64,000 nucleotides of DNA from Calonectria ilicicola. Its lineage: Eukaryota > Ascomycota > Sordariomycetes > Hypocreales > Nectriaceae. Position numbers and translations under genes: made by a program. Numbering within the stretch: position 1 is the first letter of the stretch; every line of letters starts with the position of its first letter. Shown piece by piece: positions 14,100-24,394 of this stretch. The notes below the pieces were generated by a model. It did not search any database, was not told where the DNA came from, and worked only from the letters and a program-made list of their open reading frames with translations. The stretch lies in NCBI GenBank assembly GCA_020809705.1, contig CP085825.1, forward strand, positions 5,084,001 through 5,148,000. Direction: 5' to 3'.

Positions 14100-15650
14100 C
14101 AACATATTATCCAAGTTAATAAATAAATTTCCTTATAATAAATTATTTTATTTTATTTATTTTTTTTAGAAAAAAAAATATCAATCAGCTATGAGTTATA
14201 ATCGTTAACTTTCATTTCGAATTTCACGGTTCGTCTTATTTCCTTTCATTCGAAAACGCTTCGATAAGTTCTCTAGATCAATGTCCAACATTATAACAAG
14301 TGGTAACCTACATCAGGACCAAATAACTACCTCCCACTTCGTATCAAAGTATTCGTGATATATCAATTAGAAGATTCAATTCGTTAGTGGAATGAATCAT
14401 CAAATCACATACCATGTTGACATGTTACTCATCTTAAATGACTGTTGATAGATCTCGGGTATTTCTTCCGGTCCCGCAGCTCCACGTACCAAAATCAATA
14501 GCCTCATCGGTACCATTGACCGATTCCAGATCTATGTATCAAAATGAGTGACCTTGGAAAATTTTGCCTCTTTACTGGAGGAATTTTCTCTATTTTACAA
14601 ATGCTCTGGCTCCTGTATCCACCCGACACGATAAAATCCACAACATCTTGGAACTGAGCAGGAATCTCTCAGGCTAAGAGGTTGAGCTGGTATTATGGGA
14701 AAGTATCATGTACCATTATCCGCTCCCGGAATCTTCCATTTATGAACAGTATTCTTCCTTTGCAAGTATCGCCATTAGCTTTTCGTCCTATCCTCTTAGT
14801 TGGTGGAGCACGAGCGCAGGCCTCGACCTCTTAACATCAAAGACAATTAAGCAATATTAATATGCAGGGTAACATCCCGGTGAATATTATCCTCTTTCTC
14901 GTTCAAATATAGACCTATTTGTCATGCAATATCCATACCGATCAATCTCCTGCAAGGCTAGCAGGTGAAATCAACACTAAGCAAATTGAGACCAAAACTC
15001 AAGCATTGTTAGTAATCTCTGAGGCGTTGAATTGTGGCAGGCACCAATCGAACAGATATTTGTCTTGGAATTCCTCCGAGCTGAGGAACGGCTTCGTGTG
15101 TGTCAACTGCGGTGCAATCGGCGTTGGGGAAGATGAGTGTCTCTCTTTCAAACCCAGCTCTCGGGTTATGGGGGTTTTGTTTTTGTGCAATCGAATAAAT
15201 TCCCATTTTATTCGTATGTGCGACTACGTCCCATCTCACAAAAAACTATTTAGAAGTTTGGTCTCGAGTTACACCACTTGGTGACTTGCCTTTGGATTTG
15301 AACATTTGGGCGCATTTCACTTGCCGCTCTGCTTCGTGTCATGCATTGCACCGATTTTCCTCTGAGTGTGTGTGTTGTTGTTTCATATTGTGTCCATGTC
15401 TCGCGTGTACCTAAGGCCCCGGCCACTATTTAGAGTGGTTCTAGTTGAAGGAGAAAGCTTGAGAACATAAAAACTATAAAGACGCTATTTTACTGTGATT
15501 ATTCCATCGAAATCTGATAATTTTAGTAAATCTTCTATATAAGAAGAATTCAAATAAAGATGTCAAACGGGAGAAAGAAAAAAAATACAGGGTAGATATT
15601 AGTAATGGTATTTATTGGTAGTTGTGGAGGAGTTTGAATTGTGTCATCAA
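14100..15650. other. AT-rich, gene-free island
   Basis: At about 14,110 the sequence changes abruptly from GC-rich promoter to AT-rich DNA with TAAATAAATTTCC and T/A runs (14,115-14,180), and it stays visibly AT-richer to about 15,650. No ORF longer than about 120 codons is present and none resembles a known protein. No terminal inverted repeat or target-site duplication was found by eye. It could be a decayed repeat or simply AT-rich spacer. Confidence 0.4.
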
Positions 15651-18600
15651 TCCTCCAGGGTATGCTGATCTAAAGCTAGAAAATGGACAACACCAAAGTG
15701 GGCAAACTCGCGGGTTTTTTTTCTTCTTCTCTGTATGATTTTAAGCTAAATAATAGCCGACCTGGGCTGGTTAAGGTTACCACTGAGGAGGACGTTTATT
15801 TCATTGTCTCACGCTATAAAGTGCCATGACCCTCAAGAGCATGCATCCACCTGCAAGGGTGGCAATGGGTGGGATCGTTGTCTAAGAAACATGACGTGGC
15901 CGGGAAAAAATCCTTCAAGGCGTGGTATTGCAGGTGGTGAGGTATCATCGAAATTTCCATATCCCAATAGCGCTGCTCGTGGTCACAGTAGGTCGAATTG
16001 AGTTGGGTGAGGGGACCGGAGATCCCGGGCTGTGACTGACAGAAGACTTCAAGCGACGCGTGACGCGTTTCCAAATCCCCAATCCACCCTGGTTATTGAC
16101 CCCTTAACAACCTGCATGTGCAGACTGGACCGGGCGAGGGCCCGAGGCGGCAATGACGGTTTGGCTGGCACAAGGGGCGTTTGTGGCGGTGCCAGCCAGG
16201 AACCGTCGCTGGATCGCAGAGATATTTTGACAAATGAGATGCGCTGCCGCGACCAACGTTTTCTGCAATGGAACCTGCGTCCAAAATGGGCGTGTTCGGG
16301 TGGCCGTTTTAGGACTGAGCAAATTGCTCATTTCTGCATAATTTGTGAGCCTCCAGGACTGGACCAGCGGACAACCTGGGGAATTGATTTCCTTAGACTC
16401 AAGTGCTTTGTTTTTCGCTTTGGTATTTTTGAGACAGATCAACCTGCGGAGCGACCGTGGTTGAGGGTGGCATAGGTTGCATCGCGGGCCAATTCCTTCC
16501 AGGGGCCGTGAGACCTGTTTGAGTATGCCTCCAAGAGCCAGACATTGAATCAAACCATTCAAGAAGACTTGATTTTTACCAACGGGCGAACAAGAAAATC
16601 ATTAATAGCACGATATAGCGCACGTACAGCACCAATCGCAACAAGCTGTTGGCTAACAGGGTACGGTCCATGCCACAACATGTGAGGTGACGATCTTCCC
16701 ACTAGAACCCGGGCCGCTATACCATGTTATTCTTAATTTCCAGACTGACAATCAACGCGTGTGCAATGCGTGGGCCAGACCCGTAGGGCCATACGGATAC
16801 ACGTAAAGGCACCTACATCTCGGGTGCGTTGTGTGGTCCGGCTCACCGTGCCACTGAATTGGACAGCGCGGATGTGATTCTCCCCGACGAGACCCCCCCA
16901 ACGGGCCCCATACTAAACAGTCTCGACTGCCACGGTCCCGCTGAGGCCTTTATGGATCTGTTGATTCGCGTCCAGGCTAATTGGGAGGTCCTGGGTTGTG
17001 GAAGCCCCGGAACAACGTGGCCGTCGACTTGAGGGCAGGGGGCAGCAGAGGAACCTGACCATCAGATCACTGGGGTTTTGGCCTTGGGCTTGGTGAGTTT
17101 AAGGTTCTGTATTTGCGTTGAGCAAAACATGTGTTGTGGATATAGATATTCCACCTGGAATGAGCATGTATGTATCTATAGTGTAATCCATGAGATCATT
17201 ACATTGTCTACCGCAGACATAATTTATCTGGATAATGTGTTGGATGGATGATGAACGGCAGCCACCTCCAGTATGAACCTAGGGAAACTCAATCAAATGG
17301 TGGATGGGCAGGCTCCAGGTCCCAGGCTCCCTGGGGCACCGGCCGATTTGGGAGGTGGACACTCAAGTGGAAATGGCCGGTGGTCAGTTGGGCGGATTGC
17401 AGCTGATGAACTTGCATGGATCCTGGTATCCTGATTTTTTTTCCCACGTTAGCGCACGTTGCGCACGCACCTTACTCCCCACTGCGTCCACGGCTCAAGC
17501 TATCCATACCATAACCACCAAACACTAGCCGGAACGTAGGCCAATTTGCGACGGTCTGGTTGATGATCAATGGCTAAAGCTAGAGATCTAGTGACGACGA
17601 CGGCGACAACAACAACAACCACAAAGAGGCAATGTATTTTTAATGCGTTGGGGGCGTCAGCATGACGGCGCTGAGGGAGAGCATAGGCACTGCTCTGCCT
17701 AGCTTCGAGCAAACCTTGAACTGAATCATGGAAGGGATCGCCAAGACAGGCAACAACCCACTGGGACGTGGAAATACCGGGGAAACATATCAAGCCTTTC
17801 GACAAGCTTCACATGTGGAACAGGGAGGGTGTGGGCCTGCGCAGTCATGCATGGTAGTGGTGGTAGTGGTGGGTGTCGCCGCATGATTGAGGCACTTGAC
17901 ATTCCGATGATGGCCCGGCAATGCTGCTTTTCCTCGCCTTGTTGCTGGATGGGGTTTATACAAGAATTCCAACCGAGGCCCCATTGCTGAGTCGCCTAAT
18001 ATTGCGGCGCAGTCGAGCAAGAGGACCCAAGACCAAGGCCAAGGCCAAGGATTACCAACAAGACGGCTAACTAACAAAATGGACTGCGCACATGAATCAG
18101 GAATCCTCCCACTCCCACACAGTCCAAGTGGCATGGCCATGTTCTGTCTTCCCCTGTGGGAGAGCGCTTGGGCCGGAGCAAGGTCCGACGGCACTGGGCC
18201 TGGATCCCAGATGGAGAGGCACGCGCACATTAATCCATACGCGCGACCTCGGCTGGCGTGGGCTCCAGTAGCAGTGGTAGTGCAGCGTCGTGTGCAGAGT
18301 AGCGTAGCTGCCTGGGTGCTCGATTTGTCTCGACGCCCGGCCCTTGGTCGATACTTTAGCGGGTGGAGGTTTGTCTCTGTTGGATGCTAGCCTGTCTCAT
18401 TCCGCCCATTCATTCCCCTCCACTTTGGTTTTTGTTCAATACCACACATCCATGCTTCTTCCCCGTTCTCCGTCCTACCTTCTTAGTGCCTCCTGTCCGG
18501 GTACCACACATTCCTACCTCCGCATCATCACCGGCTTTTGGCTTCTGAGCTCACCTCTTACCTCACGCCTGTCTCACGCTAACTTGACGGGCGGATACAT

Positions 18601-18863
18601 TTCTCTCTGTACCGCCTCGCCTTCTTTCGCCCTACGAAACTCGGGCCTTTGCTCCCTCCTCGCACTCACCTTACGTCCGCAACGAAATCGTCCTCGAATC
18701 ACCCGCCCCGATATTCACATACAACAATGCACTTTTGCTGCTTGCTCTGAACTCTCGCCACCTCCCCCCCCACGGGCCTTGACCCCAATGCGACTCCTGT
18801 CTACTCTACCGTGGTGCGCATAACCTCACCGTCGACTCTCTTCCTTCGCCGTCGCAGATCGCC
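15651..18863. other. Intergenic: upstream region and leader of the GT90 gene
   Basis: Base composition returns to normal here. ORFs of 140-160 codons on both strands between 16,030 and 18,230 overlap one another and have no recognisable domain. From about 18,390 to 18,863 the plus strand is pyrimidine-rich and is read as the GT90 leader; it contains several ATGs, including an upstream frame from 18,344 that stops before the GT90 start. Confidence 0.4.
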
Positions 18864-20696
18864 ATGTTGCTGAGGGTCAAGGGCTGGTTTTGGCACCGGC
18901 CCTCGCGCCTGCTCATCCGTTACATCACCGCATTTGTTATTATTACATTTGCCCTGACGAATTACATGATATGGATTTCAGATGATAGCTGGGAGGCAGA
19001 CGAGCCAAACGGTCCTGCTAACATTGGTCCAAATCACCCCATAAAGAAGCTCATGGTGGATGCCCGCGCCCGCCACGAAGCCCTCCTCGCAAAGCGCAGC
19101 TACGACATTAGTGATGCTGCCACTCGATACCGCGTCCGCCGAGGTCGTCATCCGCCACCAGGATTTGATAAATGGGCAGAGGCTGCTCTGGCGTCGAATG
19201 CAGTTTTGGTCGAGGACTTCTTCGACCGCATCTACAAAGATTTGACTCCTTACTGGGCCCTCGACCCGCATACCCTCGCCCAACGCGCCGCATCTTGGCA
19301 CTGGGTCGTCAAAGTTCGCAATGGACACGCTCTCGGCGTCGGCAACGCTACTGATCGAGTGCCCTGGTTGCAGCTATGGACCGACCTTGTTGGCGAGTTT
19401 GCTTCATTCTTACCTGACGTTGACATGCCTATCAATTACATGGACGAGCCCCGCATCCTTCTTCCCTTTGGAGATGTCGCAAAACTTGTGGAAAAGGAGC
19501 GCAACGAGAGGACTATGCCTCGTGCACAGGATGTCGTAACCACATTCACAGGTATGGCTGCTATTGATGCTCAGCCCCCTCAACTTTATGAACCCTTTTG
19601 GTTCAACAAATCGGCGGATTACTGGAACCTTACCCGCGCGGGATGCGATCCTAACGCTCCATCGCGCAATGTTGAACAAATTTCCGACTTTAGTGTCCCT
19701 CTCGAGTACCCCCAGAACTGGACACCCGATTACGCTTACCAAGGATACATCAAGAATTGGACGGCCGCAATGGATCCGTGCGTGCAACCACACCTGCGAC
19801 AAATGCACGGTAGCTTTGTGAAGCCCCTTAGTCTATCTACTACACAGGAGCTTATTCCCATGTTTGGTGGCTCCAAGCTTCCAATGAACAATGAGATTCT
19901 CATTCCTGGTGCCATGTACCTTACCGACGATGAAGCTTATTCTGGAGGCGAGAAAAAACGTGGCCCCGCTTGGTACAGAAAGAAGAATGGTATTGTCTGG
20001 CGTGGAGTGGCATCAGGAGGCAAAGTCAAGGAATATAACTGGCACCGATTTCATCGCCACCGACTTGTACAGATGCTCAATGGGAGCACTGTTGACGCTG
20101 TCGAAAACCAAGGGGTCAAGGCCGCTACCTTTGACCTCCCGAATCCCGACATCTACGATAGCCCGCGCCTCGCGAACAAGAAGATTGGTCAGTGGCTCAA
20201 AAAATTTGCGAATGTCGGTTTTATCAGCAGACAGTGCCAGGTGGATGAGTGCCCTTACCTGGACCCCTACTATCAGGAGATTGGTCCCATGTCGATGAAG
20301 GACCAATACAAATATAAATTCCTTCCGGATGCGGACGGCAACTCGTTTAGTGCTCGATTTCGTGGGTTCATGCGATCTACAAGCACGCCTCTCAAGGCAA
20401 CGATATATGCTGAGTGGCATGATGACCGTCTTACACCGTGGGTTCACTTTGTACCCCTTGACAACACGTTCCAAGACCTGTACCCTGTTCTCGAATTTTT
20501 CACCGACTCGGCATATGGCGGCGACAACGCAGCTCGCTACATTGCGGCACGGGGAAAAGAGTGGTCAGAACAAGTCCTTCGCCGCGAGGACATGCGTCTC
20601 TACGTTTGGCGCCTGTTATTGGAATGGGCTCGCGTCTGTGACGAAAACCGACATAACCTAGGGTTTATTCAAGATCAAATGGATCAACTCGCATAA
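18864..20696 (+). CDS. GT90 (CAP10/CAP59-like) glycosyltransferase, type II membrane protein
   Basis: Single exon, 610 residues. A short basic cytoplasmic tail (MLLRVKGWFWHRPSR) is followed by one membrane span at about residues 18-38 (LIRYITAFVIITFALTNYM) and a long lumenal part, the topology of a Golgi transferase. The C-terminal half has the family-90 pattern: IVWRGVASGGKVKEYNWHRF, then a lumenal HRHRLVQM helix, YKYKFLPDADGNSFSARFR, and the closing YAEWHDDRLTPWVHFVPLD. GT90 includes the cryptococcal xylosyltransferase Cxt1/CAP10 group and animal POGLUT proteins, so a xylosyl or glucosyl transfer to cell-wall or secreted glycans is likely, but donor and acceptor cannot be read from sequence. 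Several NxS/T sites lie in the lumenal part. Confidence 0.85.
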   Translation: MLLRVKGWFWHRPSRLLIRYITAFVIITFALTNYMIWISDDSWEADEPNGPANIGPNHPIKKLMVDARARHEALLAKRSYDISDAATRYRVRRGRHPPPGFDKWAEAALASNAVLVEDFFDRIYKDLTPYWALDPHTLAQRAASWHWVVKVRNGHALGVGNATDRVPWLQLWTDLVGEFASFLPDVDMPINYMDEPRILLPFGDVAKLVEKERNERTMPRAQDVVTTFTGMAAIDAQPPQLYEPFWFNKSADYWNLTRAGCDPNAPSRNVEQISDFSVPLEYPQNWTPDYAYQGYIKNWTAAMDPCVQPHLRQMHGSFVKPLSLSTTQELIPMFGGSKLPMNNEILIPGAMYLTDDEAYSGGEKKRGPAWYRKKNGIVWRGVASGGKVKEYNWHRFHRHRLVQMLNGSTVDAVENQGVKAATFDLPNPDIYDSPRLANKKIGQWLKKFANVGFISRQCQVDECPYLDPYYQEIGPMSMKDQYKYKFLPDADGNSFSARFRGFMRSTSTPLKATIYAEWHDDRLTPWVHFVPLDNTFQDLYPVLEFFTDSAYGGDNAARYIAARGKEWSEQVLRREDMRLYVWRLLLEWARVCDENRHNLGFIQDQMDQLA

Positions 20697-21532
20697 TGCG
20701 CAAGGATTCTGCTATATACCAACGAGCATTTGTTTGAGCGGAAGGTGTTTGGGGGGTTCATTATACCATTAATTGACCATTGCAGCGCGTCTTGCCAAAG
20801 GAGCAAGGCTTACGTCCCAAGATGACGTCAGGCGCTCATATATACACTAATTCTCACGACCTGGAGTTTTGGAGTTGGGCCTTTCCCGTATATGTTCACG
20901 GGTTGGGGGAGTGGGGGGATTATCATTATTTTGGACCTTGATTTGGGTGGCTGAGGGGACAAACCTCATCTGATGGTGTTTTTCTTGTCCATGAGTTGGG
21001 ATTGTCTATATAATGAAGTTATAAGTACAATGCGTGTAAGAGTTGGTGTAAATGGTGGAGGAGAAACATTGACAAGATACAGGAGGATTCCCGAGGACAG
21101 AAGGATATTCTTATTCTAATGCTCGATACTCTGGCCAACTTGGCCTAGTTTCAACTAGGGAGGCGAACTTACAATGCCACAAAATATTCCCATTCATTGG
21201 TTAGCATGTGATCCCTGTCTCTTTGCCCTTTCAAGTTCTGTACAATGCGACTCGCAATTGTCTGACCGACTCCGTAGTATGCAAGCAATAATCTCTCAAA
21301 GCTGTAGAATTATCTGCCCAGTTCTTGTTTCTCATGCACGTTATTATGCAGGCGTCTAAATGACCTGCCGGACTGTCGCTTCACTGATATAACCCACCCA
21401 CAGTTCTTGTCAATAAAACGCCCCTGCCTCCTCCCTTGTCCCCTCCCATCAATGCAGTGAACATGGACAACAAAATCTCCTCACTAAGAATCGGCCATGC
21501 AGTCATGGAGAGCCCCCACTAGCCGAGCTGCT
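20697..21532. other. Convergent 3' flanks of the GT90 gene and GYP1
   Basis: The 0.84 kb interval holds 3'-UTR-like AT-rich sequence and no credible ORF. Confidence 0.4.
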
Positions 21533-23752
21533 CTACAGCTGCAAGTTGGTGACGGGCTCTCGGGCAGGCTGGCCCTTTAGATGGGCAGCGGAGCCCTTGA
21601 ATAAGCTTTGCCAGATAAAGGCCTCGCTGAGGAGCAGTTCGATGTCCTTTTCTGTCCATTCCTTAGTAGGTAGACTCTGTAGGAACATCATAATTTCTTG
21701 AAAATCCATGTGAACTAGCTTGTCGGACCATTTGACTAGGAAGGCGGCGCAGACGTAGAGGTGAAACTCCGAGAACCCTTGTTCTTCGGCCTAGTTTAAG
21801 AGAAACTGAGTTAGAAGGGTTCTAGGAAACGATGGACACGGTAGTGACGTACCAAATATGTATCCCACATCCTGATAGTGTTCTTGACACTTATTTCTCG
21901 CATTAAGAGACAATTCATCCAGCGGAAACTGAATTGGATAAACTCAACGCCCTCTTGTTCCAGATGCTTTGACAAGCCGGCGTCGATACGAGCTGTCAGA
22001 TCGCGGAGAGCGGCTACTTGCCGTTGGATGCCTGGTTGCGCGACGATGTAGTGGTCCTGAATCCCGTCCAGTAATTTAGTCAGGCACCAGAATGAGTCGG
22101 CTTCGACAGCATCCAGAACAGACTTAGGAAGCTGTCCTGGGTCCATGCCAGACTCAATATTAGGGTCACCAATGTAGATACTTAAAAATACCTGCCAGAA
22201 TGGTGTTACCAAATCATTGATGCCCTGAACATACCCACTGGCTGGGTGTCGGACGGCCCACACATAGAGGATGCGCTCAAGGGATCTTTGCGTGGCCTCA
22301 TAGCTGTAAAGCTCAATGTGAGGATTGGTTCTCGGGATATCGATACTGATCTGGTGCCATATTGCCTCGTCTAGGCCTCTTGTCCTACCTGTTGGAGCCG
22401 CGTTTGATGTGCTCCCTGTGCTGGTACCGCCTCTTTCAAATGCTTGGCGGACACCGTCTAGATACTCTTTCCGCTTCCTCTCAAGAGTGGCAACTCGGCG
22501 CTCGCTGTTGGTGGGAAGATAGCTGAGGAGAAGCTGCCAGGTCACGGCGCGGACCTCTTCAGGCACGCCTGACCAAGCCAGAGCTCTAAGATCAGGGAGG
22601 GAGATGGATGACGCCTGTAGAAGCTTCTTAAACTTGTTGATACGAGTTATACGCGAGTTGATAGCGTCAGCTTCTTTGGGCGTCGCGTTGGCGGGTACGG
22701 AAGGATAGTTGATGAGATGAAGGGCGTTGGCGGGGTCTGGGGGTGTTGTTAGCGATTGCATCTTCACATGAAGGTAGATGGGATCGGACCTCGGAGAATT
22801 TCTTTGTACTGAGGTCGCAGAATTTTACCCTCACTCTTCTTGGGCATTGGGTATGTTGGCGCAGGACGTTCAGCAGCGATGTCGGCGCTGTTGGAGTACC
22901 GCCTAGCGCTGAGGGCACCCGACGGTTCGTCTCCAAATGGCGACAAGGCCTCTGGATCGGGTTTGTTCTGATTCGCCATTCGCTTTGTCCTCCTCTTCAT
23001 GCTTGATAGGCTTGGAAGTCCAAAATCATCGCCATCATCATCCTCGTACCCCATCATCTCGTCTTCATCTGCCTTCCAATCATCGTTGGTGTTGGAGAGG
23101 AAGTTAATGTAGTTCTTGAACGGAGGTGAGGATTTCCCCGTGGCGCTCGTTCGTGAGGGCGGGGAGGCATCTTGAATTCGAATCTTGGTGGAGGAAGAGG
23201 AGGGGGGCGTCTTGGGGCGAGAGGAGCTGGAGCTTGAGGGGTTCCTAGCGTTGCACGACACTGTTTAGCGGGCTATTGGAGAAGCCAAGGGTTATTGCAG
23301 ACGTACAAGGTGTCAAATTTGAGCATATCAGCATGCGAGTATGATGCGCCGACTACTAGACTGGACCCAGGGCCTCCAGTTGTGGTGATGCTCCTCTTAG
23401 GCGTGGCGTTGTCTCGCGGAGGCGGTCGCCAGAAAGGTGATGCGGAACTAGACAGATGAGATGCTTCAGCGTGGGGCTTCAATAAGCGACCGATGGAGGG
23501 GAGCGACGTACTCTGAGCGATCTGTCAAGCCACAATTGAGCTTCAGTTAGCATCATGGGCCTCATCCAACCTCCAAATCCCACAGAAAGGGTTGTATCCC
23601 GCTTCACGTACCGACTTGGACCATCTCCTGCGGCAGTGGGGCTGTCAGTACAACTGCGATGGATTACATCGGGTCTCGTGAGCCAAAGACCGCTGGGATC
23701 AAGCACCTACCGACTGAGCAGGCTTCTTGCCGCTTCCGGAGGACGGCCACAT
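21533..23752 (-). CDS. GYP1: Gyp1-type TBC-domain Rab GTPase-activating protein
   Basis: GAP for Golgi/early secretory Rab GTPases (Ypt1/Rab1 and relatives; TBC1D22 group). Exons 23752-23711, 23521-23307, 23244-22790, 22736-21853 and 21790-21533 give 617 residues. The N-terminal 230 residues are Ser/Pro-rich with an acidic stretch (DEDEMMGYEDDDGDDFG). The TBC domain begins near residue 270 (LPDLRALAWSGVPEEVR) and contains both catalytic fingers: Arg in SIDIPRTNP and Gln in YVQGINDL. The tail EWTEKDIELLLSEAFIWQSL is conserved in Gyp1. The intron at 22789-22737 uses a weak GTCCGA donor, but the join KEILR|DPANALHLINYPS fits the family. An optional 30-nt exon at 23612-23641 could be included in frame, giving 627 residues. 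Confidence 0.9.
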
Positions 23753-24394
23753 GGTGTTTTCTCTGGGCTGCCTTTACATGCTGCGACTGGAGGGACGGCA
23801 GTGATGGGAGCAGATTTTCTGGACGGTTGTTGATGGCAACTGACAACTAATAGGGAGGCTTTGTTGAGGGGGTCCTCATGTGTCAATGTCCCAGTCACAG
23901 GCGGTCACTTGCCTGGTATTAGGCCACTGGTGGCTAGGCCGCTGGTCCAGTGGAACGTCACCACTTAAACGCCAATTTGGCGGGGTTCTAGTGGACACAC
24001 CCGCTAGGACCCCGTGTAACAAAGCGCACTTCAGGGGCCCCAAGGGGCCTTGCATCAAACAGCACCAAGGTCACAGCAGGCACCCTCCTGGCTGCGCTAC
24101 CCAGTTATTGGCCGGATCTGCTTAGTCAGACACAATCTTTCGGCCTAGGCAGGAAAACATCTTTCTACGACTCCTCCGCCTCTTGTTCGAACTGGCCCCT
24201 AGTTTCATCATTGCCAACAACAATACCGCGTTGCGCTGCTTGTTTCATTTTCCCTCCGTCTCAATTTGAAGCCTTTGGGTGTAGATACCGTCGCGACTGG
24301 TCTTGCGATAACTGCGCAGTGAACCCTTGATTCGTAATCCGATCGCGACCGTCGCAGGACACTCTAGAGAAGCACTCACTCTCCAGCATTCATC
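23753..24394. promoter_or_regulatory. Divergent promoter between GYP1 and HRP1
   Basis: A 0.64 kb head-to-head spacer. GC-rich palindromic-looking segments at 23,920-24,070 (several GGCC and CCACTGG motifs) precede a pyrimidine-rich leader into HRP1. No ORF is supported. Confidence 0.4.

Noticed and set aside
18344..18823. 159-codon ORF before the GT90 gene
   Set aside because: Low-complexity translation of a C/T-rich leader; no domain. It may act as an upstream ORF but not as a separate gene.
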